Shown one piece after another: positions 58,888-64,000 of a stretch of 64,000 nucleotides of DNA. The stretch covers positions 1,645,805 through 1,709,804 of the forward strand of contig JBAXHT010000001.1 of the NCBI GenBank assembly GCA_037138755.1. The letters run 5' to 3'. How positions within the stretch are numbered: position 1 is the stretch's first letter; each line of letters starts with the position of its first letter. The notes under the pieces were generated by a model. The model was not told where the DNA came from. It saw nothing but the letters and a program-made list of their open reading frames with translations, and did not search any database. Position numbers and translations under genes: made by a program. The stretch comes from Armatimonadota bacterium. GTDB taxonomy: Bacteria > Armatimonadota > Fimbriimonadia > Fimbriimonadales > Fimbriimonadaceae.

Positions 58888-59445
58888 TTACGGATTGAGC
58901 AAGGAGGTTTTGGCAAACACGTCCATGTCCACAGCCCGGCCGAGGGCGTCGACTTCGTCGTTACGAAAGAGGCCCTCGTGGGTGAACCCGAGCTTTTCAG
59001 CTACGCGGCGGCTACCGATATTGTCAACAGCGCACCAGAGCGAGACTCGCTTGGCGCTGAGGGTGTTGAAGGCCATCTCGGTCAGTAGCCGAGTTGCCTC
59101 GGTTGCGATTCCTTTGCCTTGGCCCGAGATGCGGACCCAGTAGCCGATCTCAAACTTTGGAACTTCCCAGTCGATGTGGTGCAGGCTGCAACGACCTAGG
59201 CATTCATCTGCAACCGTCCAAATCGTGTAATTGAGAGTATCGCCTCGATCCCATTGGCTCTCGGCATCCCGGCAGCTTTCGACGGTCTTGTTGAACGACG
59301 GAATCGGAAGGGCCCACCGCATTCTCGGATACAACATTTCGTTGGATTCTTCAATGGCTTCAAAGACTTTTCGAGCATCCGACTCCACAGTCCGACGCAG
59401 AATCACTCCCTTCCCAACCAGTTCAATGGGAGCTCCTTGACGCAT
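58888..59445 (-). CDS. GNAT family N-acetyltransferase (RimJ/RimL type)
   Basis: This is a 185-residue protein from ATG 59445. The layout is that of ribosomal-protein/amino-acid acetyltransferases: VILRRTVESDARKVFEAI at the start, FEIGYWVRISGQGKGIATEATRLLTEMAF (the acetyl-CoA loop Q-x-x-G-x-G/A) and VDNIGSRRVAEKLGFTHEG. The target is unknown. The longer frame to 59529 overlaps the divergent ubiX start and is rejected. TATAAT is exactly 6 nt before the ATG. Confidence 0.9.
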   Translation of the reverse strand: MRQGAPIELVGKGVILRRTVESDARKVFEAIEESNEMLYPRMRWALPIPSFNKTVESCRDAESQWDRGDTLNYTIWTVADECLGRCSLHHIDWEVPKFEIGYWVRISGQGKGIATEATRLLTEMAFNTLSAKRVSLWCAVDNIGSRRVAEKLGFTHEGLFRNDEVDALGRAVDMDVFAKTSLLNP

Positions 59446-59451
59446 CCGACT

Positions 59452-59457
59452 ATTATA
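59452..59457 (-). promoter_or_regulatory. Leaderless-type -10 box of the GNAT gene
   Basis: On the minus strand TATAAT is followed by AGTCGG and ATG 59445. On the plus strand the overlapping TATTATAT may serve ubiX. Confidence 0.65.
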
Positions 59458-59476
59458 TCGGCGTAGACTCTTTGAG

Positions 59477-60076
59477 ATGAGTTCCACCGGTCGGCTAGTG
59501 GTTTCGGTTACAGGCGCGAGCGGTGCCATTTACGCAAAGAGGTTCTTACTCCAGGCCGCAAAGCACTATTCAGATATCTATTTGATCCTGAGTAAGCAAG
59601 CTCCTCAAGTTGCGAGCACTGAGCTTGGAGTGAGCTTCGATCTGGAAAATTTTTCGACTCTTGCTTGGCTCGGTGAAGACCTTCCTCAAATCAAGCTTTT
59701 GGATTCAAAAAACTACTTCACCCCACCCGCGAGCGGATCGTTTAGACACGACGGGATGGTGATCATTCCATGTTCGATGGGGACTGCGGGCAGGATTGCG
59801 AACGGTATCAGTGACGACCTGACAACGAGAGCGGCGGACGTCTGTTTGAAGGAGAAGCGCAAGCTGATTCTCGTGCCGAGAGAGATGCCTTGGAACCTAA
59901 TTATGCTTCGAAACTTGACGACTCTGGCCGAAGCTGGAGCAACGATCTTGCCGGCTTGTCCAGCTTGGTATACGAACCCGCAAACTCTAGACGATCTGGC
60001 AGATACCGTTATCGCAAGAGTCCTTCAGAATCTTGGGGTCGAACAGACGGTTCAAGCTGAGTGGATGATTGACTGA
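59477..60076 (+). CDS. ubiX: Flavin prenyltransferase UbiX
   Basis: This is a 199-residue flavoprotein that makes prenylated FMN, the cofactor of UbiD decarboxylases. It has the UbiX start (VVSVTGASGAIYAKRFL), IIPCSMGTAGRIANGISDDLTTRAADVCLKEKRKLILVPREMPWN and LPACPAWYTNPQTLDDLADTVIAR. Ser and Glu/Arg active-site residues are in place. No ubiD is visible in the window. Confidence 0.95.
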   Translation: MSSTGRLVVSVTGASGAIYAKRFLLQAAKHYSDIYLILSKQAPQVASTELGVSFDLENFSTLAWLGEDLPQIKLLDSKNYFTPPASGSFRHDGMVIIPCSMGTAGRIANGISDDLTTRAADVCLKEKRKLILVPREMPWNLIMLRNLTTLAEAGATILPACPAWYTNPQTLDDLADTVIARVLQNLGVEQTVQAEWMID

Positions 60077-60139
60077 ATAGGTTCAAAAACCCTTAACATC
60101 CCCCGAATATGTGCCGATAAGTACAGAGAAATCTGCACG

Positions 60140-61762
60140 ATGTCGTCACAGTTCCAGGAACCGGTTAACGCAAACGCGCTCCAGGACGCTCGCCAAACAA
60201 TGGCCAGCGACCCTGGCTTGGCGGCGGGTGAGTTCGCCCAACTGGCCCGGCGGTACCAGGATGACGGCGAAATCGAGTTGGCCCTCGAAGCACGCCGGTA
60301 CCACTGTTTTTCGCACATCATGAACCTCGAAATCGAGGAAGCAGATCGAATCGCTCTCATCTTTCTGAAGGAGGCGAACGAATCTGGCATTGCTCGATAT
60401 CTGGGAATTGCTCAGATGTACCTCGGAATCATCTCGCTCGAAACTGGCGAAATGGGTCTTGCCTGCGAGTTTCTCGAGGAAGCCCTTCAGACCGCTACGG
60501 AGGCCGACGATGCAGATCTGATAAGCCGAGTTCAGATGAACCTTGGCAACGCCTTCTTCAACTTTGAGCGTTACGAGGAAGCGATTCGATCCTTCAGTTA
60601 CGGACTCGAAAACTTGGCAGTTGGTGGTGGTGTCTCCAGCATCAGCTTGGGTGAGTACAACGTCTCCTCGGCTTACACGCTTCTTGCCCACCAAACTTTC
60701 AATCAGGGTGGCGATCCATCGAACTCTATTCTTGAGGCTCGTCGTCATATCAAGTCTGCGGTCGCGCGACGAGAAATCGAGGACTCGACTCGCGCGCTTT
60801 GCGAGCTTCTTCTGATCCAGTTACAAACCCTTGAGTCCGGGTCAGTCGAAGCATCTGCTTTCCAAGCGATTTCTGAAGCAGCCGAAAACATCGGTGCCGA
60901 GTCAGTCAAGATCGCCGTTTTAGAGACGCAGTGTTACTGCTATGAGGCCGCCAAAGACTGGGAGTCGCTCTACTCCGTTTCTTTGAGAGCCATCAGCACG
61001 GTTAAGAAGAAGCGAAGCATAAAAACACTTGACCGGCTACTCATTTTTGCCGCGACTGGCGCCGCTGGGGTTGGGGAGTACAGCCACGCTTACGAACTCC
61101 TTGCTGAAGCACTTGACCGCATTCAGACCGCAAACTCCAATCAAACGAGCCGACGAGCGCACATCCTAGACACTAAGTTTGAAGTGCAAAAGGCCAAGTT
61201 TGATCAGCAAGTGTTGAGGATTCGGAACCAGTTCTTGGTAGAGCGAAATCGAGAGCTTGAAGTTGAAGTCAAAATGGACCGTCTCAGTGGCGTTCTCAAT
61301 CGTCGGGGTGCCGAAGAGTGCTTGAGTTCACTCGCAACCAAGAATCCTGGCGGATTTGCGGTTGGACTCACCGACATCGACTTCTTCAAACGAGTCAATG
61401 ATACTTACGGACACGGTATTGGGGATCAGGTGATCAGAGCCTTCGCGGGGATACTCAAGTGCAGCGGTATCGGCATCATTGATGTCGGGCGGTGGGGTGG
61501 CGAGGAATTTATCTTTGCATTCGAAGCAACCTCTGATATCGAGGTCGCGGCGGCGGCTGAGCAAATTTCTCAAGATATTCGATCCTTCGACTGGTCAGTG
61601 ATTCAGAGTGACTTAAAGGTGACGGCTTCCGTAGGGATAGCGGTTCATGATCCGCATGTTCACATCGACAAGACGATAGAAACCGCGGACGCCTTCCTCT
61701 ATGCGGCGAAGCAGGCAGGAAGGGATTGCTGGATGTACCGACCCCAACGCAGGGCTGCCTAG
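60140..61762 (+). CDS. TPR-GGDEF diguanylate cyclase
   Basis: This is a 540-residue cytoplasmic protein. Residues 1-340 are helical repeats of TPR type (for example LAAGEFAQLARRYQDDGEIELALEAR, VQMNLGNAFFNFERYEEAIRSFSYGLENL). A coiled-coil linker (about 340-380) leads to a GGDEF domain with DIDFFKRVNDTYGHGIGDQVI and the active-site motif GRWGGEEF. The inhibitory I-site RxxD is absent (the position reads GIID). It should make c-di-GMP, the substrate of the EAL protein at 26 kb. Confidence 0.92.
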   Translation: MSSQFQEPVNANALQDARQTMASDPGLAAGEFAQLARRYQDDGEIELALEARRYHCFSHIMNLEIEEADRIALIFLKEANESGIARYLGIAQMYLGIISLETGEMGLACEFLEEALQTATEADDADLISRVQMNLGNAFFNFERYEEAIRSFSYGLENLAVGGGVSSISLGEYNVSSAYTLLAHQTFNQGGDPSNSILEARRHIKSAVARREIEDSTRALCELLLIQLQTLESGSVEASAFQAISEAAENIGAESVKIAVLETQCYCYEAAKDWESLYSVSLRAISTVKKKRSIKTLDRLLIFAATGAAGVGEYSHAYELLAEALDRIQTANSNQTSRRAHILDTKFEVQKAKFDQQVLRIRNQFLVERNRELEVEVKMDRLSGVLNRRGAEECLSSLATKNPGGFAVGLTDIDFFKRVNDTYGHGIGDQVIRAFAGILKCSGIGIIDVGRWGGEEFIFAFEATSDIEVAAAAEQISQDIRSFDWSVIQSDLKVTASVGIAVHDPHVHIDKTIETADAFLYAAKQAGRDCWMYRPQRRAA

Positions 61763-61779
61763 CCGCGTAGAAAGCCCCA

Positions 61780-62667
61780 ATGGGCAAGATTATCATCGCG
61801 GGCGGTACGGGGTTGATTGGGTCTGCGGTGTCTGCTGAGCTTCGCGTTCGGGGGCATGACGTTCAATTGCTTTCGAGGACGGCTGGGCCCAACCGGATTG
61901 TCTGGGACGGGATTTCGGTGGGTCCATGGGTTGACTCGTTGAGGGGAGCCCAAACGATCATCAACCTGGCGGGCAGCTCCATTTCGGTGAAATTCACGCC
62001 CGAGAACAGAGAGAACATCCTTGAATCGAGAACTCAGCCAACAGCCGTCATCGGTCAGGCTTTGGCCCAAATTGGTGAAACTCCGCATTGGATCAACGGG
62101 TCTGCAATCGGCTTTTATGGAAATCGGGGAGGTGAGATATGTACAGAGGAGACGCCTTCTGGAACCGGATTCTTGCCGGAGACCTGCGTTGAATGGGAAC
62201 GCCAATTCCTCGAAAGCCCTGCTTACTGCCCGAAGTCCGTTGTGAGAATTGGCGTTGTCCTCGATCACGGCGGTGGAGCATTCCCAAAGCTTCAAACCTT
62301 GACGAAAGCGTTTCTTGGTGGGCAAGTCGGCGACGGCGAGCAGTACATCAGCTGGATCCATATTAAAGATCTGGTCGCCCTCTTTTGTTGGCTTGTTGAA
62401 AACGGTCAAGGAGGGGTATTCAATGGCAGCGCTCCGAATCCAGTCAAGAACCAGGAGTTCATGAGCGAGCTGAGGAAGGCCGAAAACCGCCCTTGGTCTC
62501 CGCCAGTTCCGGCGGCATTGATGAGGCTCATCGGTGCGACCGTTGGCCCTGATGCTTCGCTATTGCTCGACTCGACAAGAGCCGTGCCCAAAGCGGCACT
62601 CGACCTAGGTTTTACGTTCCGGTACCCAACCATTCGCGAAGCCCTGCAAGACCTCTGCACCAAGTAG
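61780..62667 (+). CDS. TIGR01777-family NAD(P)-binding epimerase
   Basis: This is a 295-residue SDR-like protein: KIIIAGGTGLIGSAVSAELRVRGHDVQLLSRT (Rossmann GxxGxxG), IINLAGSSISVKFTPENRENILESRTQPTAVIGQAL, INGSAIGFYGNRGGEICTEE (active-site Ser/Tyr region) and WIHIKDLVALFCWLVENGQGGVFNGSAPNPVKNQEF. It is related to the E. coli YfcH and plant SulA-like proteins. Substrate unknown. TAGAAA lies 6 nt before the ATG. Confidence 0.92.
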   Translation: MGKIIIAGGTGLIGSAVSAELRVRGHDVQLLSRTAGPNRIVWDGISVGPWVDSLRGAQTIINLAGSSISVKFTPENRENILESRTQPTAVIGQALAQIGETPHWINGSAIGFYGNRGGEICTEETPSGTGFLPETCVEWERQFLESPAYCPKSVVRIGVVLDHGGGAFPKLQTLTKAFLGGQVGDGEQYISWIHIKDLVALFCWLVENGQGGVFNGSAPNPVKNQEFMSELRKAENRPWSPPVPAALMRLIGATVGPDASLLLDSTRAVPKAALDLGFTFRYPTIREALQDLCTK

Positions 62668-62721
62668 GCTCCGCAAGGTACCCTTTATGGTCTAAAACCC
62701 AACAGGTTTGCGCCCACCATC

Positions 62722-64000
62722 ATGCAAGTCACACGAGAAGATTTGAACCCTTGTACCGTCAAGCTAAACATCGCTTGCTCGCCTGACCAGGTCAAGGATG
62801 CCTTCGATAAGGCAGTGAAGTCGATTGCCAAAGAGATTCGCCTCCCCGGTTTCCGCCCTGGCCACGCGCCGAAGGCGATGGTTGAGAAGTACATCAACCC
62901 CGAAGAGCTTTACCGACAAGCCGCCGACGAGCTGATTCGACGCACCTATGACAAGGCCGTTGCCGAGCAGAAGCTGGATGTTGATGCCGGTGTTAGACCT
63001 TCGGTCGAACTGACTGCTTTGGACCGCGACAGCCACAAGGGCGAGTATTCCGCCAAGGTTCCGCTGCCTCCGAAGATTAAGCTTTCTGAGTACAAAGGTC
63101 TTTCTGCCAATCGCCAGTCACTTGACGTGACTGACGAAGAAGTCGAATTTCAGATTGATGAGCTCCGGAAGCGACAGTCGTCGCGTGAAGCGATCACTCA
63201 CCGTTCCGCTGGAGAGGGTGACTACGGAGTCGTCAACATCAAGCCAGAGGGCGATGCTGGTGAAGGAAAGAACTTCATGGTTGTTCTTGGTCAGACATTT
63301 GAAGGTCTCGACAATGCTCTGAAGGGCATGAACGCCGAGGAGATGAAGTCGACCGAACTCACCTTCCCAGACACCTTTAGCGATTCGACTTGGGCAGGGC
63401 GAAAGATGAAGGTTCAGGTCACCTTGAACTCCCTCAGCGCAGTTACTCTTCCGGCTCTGGATGAGTCGTTTGCCAAGTCGCTGAAGACTGAGAGTGTTGA
63501 TGAGCTGAAGACGCGAATGAGAGACAGCATCGTTGAGGCGAAGAAGCAGATGTCGAACGACATGCTTCAAGAGCAACTTCTTGAAAAGCTTCGAGAGTCG
63601 TCCGAGATTTCCGTCAGCGACAACATGTGGGAAGCCCTGGCAAACCAGCGGCTGACCGAGATTGCCGAGCAGCAAGCTCAGCAGGGCAAGTCGCTTGAGC
63701 AGTACGCTGCCGAGAACGGAATGGTCATCGATGACCTGGTGAAGGCTTGGCACGAGCAGGCCAAGGTTCACGTCGAGCGAGCGATGATCGTTCGGGAAAT
63801 CTTCTCGGCTGAGAAGCTGGCGATCACCAACGATGAGCTGAATGAAGAGCTCTTCGCAATGGCGCAGGAATATCAGATGGAGCCAATGGAACTTCTAGAA
63901 GCCATGCGCCGATCAGGTTCCTTGCAGGAACTCCAGTTCCGAGCGATCTCGCGAAAGGTAACCAACTTCTTGATCGAAAACGCGAACATCACCGAAGGCG
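62722..64000 (+). CDS. tig: Trigger factor, N-terminal 426 codons (runs off the window)
   Basis: This is a ribosome-associated chaperone. The ribosome-binding domain has the signature GFRPGHAPKAMVEKYI (the G-F-R-x-G-x-x-P loop). A short PPIase-type domain (about 150-240) is followed by the long helical C-terminal arms (LDESFAKSLKTESVDELKTRMRDSIVEAKKQMSNDMLQEQLLEKLRESSEISVSDNMW). In the PPIase part the family's FKBP active-site residues look reduced. The frame is open to the window edge, so the C-terminus is missing. Confidence 0.96.
   Translation, partial: MQVTREDLNPCTVKLNIACSPDQVKDAFDKAVKSIAKEIRLPGFRPGHAPKAMVEKYINPEELYRQAADELIRRTYDKAVAEQKLDVDAGVRPSVELTALDRDSHKGEYSAKVPLPPKIKLSEYKGLSANRQSLDVTDEEVEFQIDELRKRQSSREAITHRSAGEGDYGVVNIKPEGDAGEGKNFMVVLGQTFEGLDNALKGMNAEEMKSTELTFPDTFSDSTWAGRKMKVQVTLNSLSAVTLPALDESFAKSLKTESVDELKTRMRDSIVEAKKQMSNDMLQEQLLEKLRESSEISVSDNMWEALANQRLTEIAEQQAQQGKSLEQYAAENGMVIDDLVKAWHEQAKVHVERAMIVREIFSAEKLAITNDELNEELFAMAQEYQMEPMELLEAMRRSGSLQELQFRAISRKVTNFLIENANITEG

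Overview
The window looks like a chromosomal segment from a Gram-negative-type, moderately GC-rich bacterium, most likely Armatimonadota (Fimbriimonas-like). This is inference. It rests on tandem prepilin-like proteins with an [19 protein letters not shown]-type N-terminus, an outer-membrane porin, many secreted enzymes with short signal peptides, and housekeeping genes of general bacterial type. No rRNA, canonical tRNA, IS element, prophage or CRISPR array was seen. No database search was possible.

Layout. 1-4.9 kb: a sugar ABC import operon (ATPase, permease, lipoprotein binding protein) followed by a porin. 5.1-7.3 kb: two tandem prepilin-like genes, the first frameshifted. 7.5-13.2 kb: a GH20 hexosaminidase divergent from an NHS-family MFS transporter, then a large unknown secreted protein. 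13.2-21.6 kb: metG, a DUF433/DUF5615 pair, ileS-lspA, two membrane protein genes, and tgt. 21.7-24.8 kb (minus strand): an rsr (Ro60/TROVE) gene preceded by an array of six Y-RNA-like units behind one promoter. 24.9-29.1 kb: a hypothetical membrane protein and a histidine kinase/receiver-EAL pair. 29.2-32.6 kb: rpsO-pnp and a second DUF433/DUF5615 pair. 32.6-41.6 kb (minus strand): a metzincin-like protease, a four-enzyme trans-4-hydroxyproline catabolic set, an unknown, and an S9 prolyl peptidase carrying a VHL-beta-like domain. 41.7-50 kb: small exported unknowns, a class A beta-lactamase-like protein, gltB and galM. 50-64 kb: secreted unknowns, a GHL10-like hydrolase, a glycine-rich membrane protein, a pseudopilin, uvrB, a GNAT, ubiX, a TPR-GGDEF protein, a TIGR01777 epimerase and the start of tig.

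Main discoveries. (1) Six tandem non-coding units upstream of rsr each close with a long stem holding the Ro60-binding signature 5'-GGGC-CGA (CGG in one unit) paired to a strand that in most units reads (A/C)CTT-G(C/T)C. This is the same arrangement as vertebrate Y RNAs. One unit contains a circularly permuted tRNA-like fold with textbook T and D arms. (2) The S9 peptidase has a VHL-beta-like insert keeping four of the five hydroxyproline-pocket residues of human pVHL, and it sits beside hydroxyproline catabolism genes. (3) MetRS, IleRS and TGT have all lost their structural zinc ligands. (4) Many genes carry a -10-like TANNNT hexamer exactly 6 nt before the start codon, suggesting widespread leaderless mRNAs.
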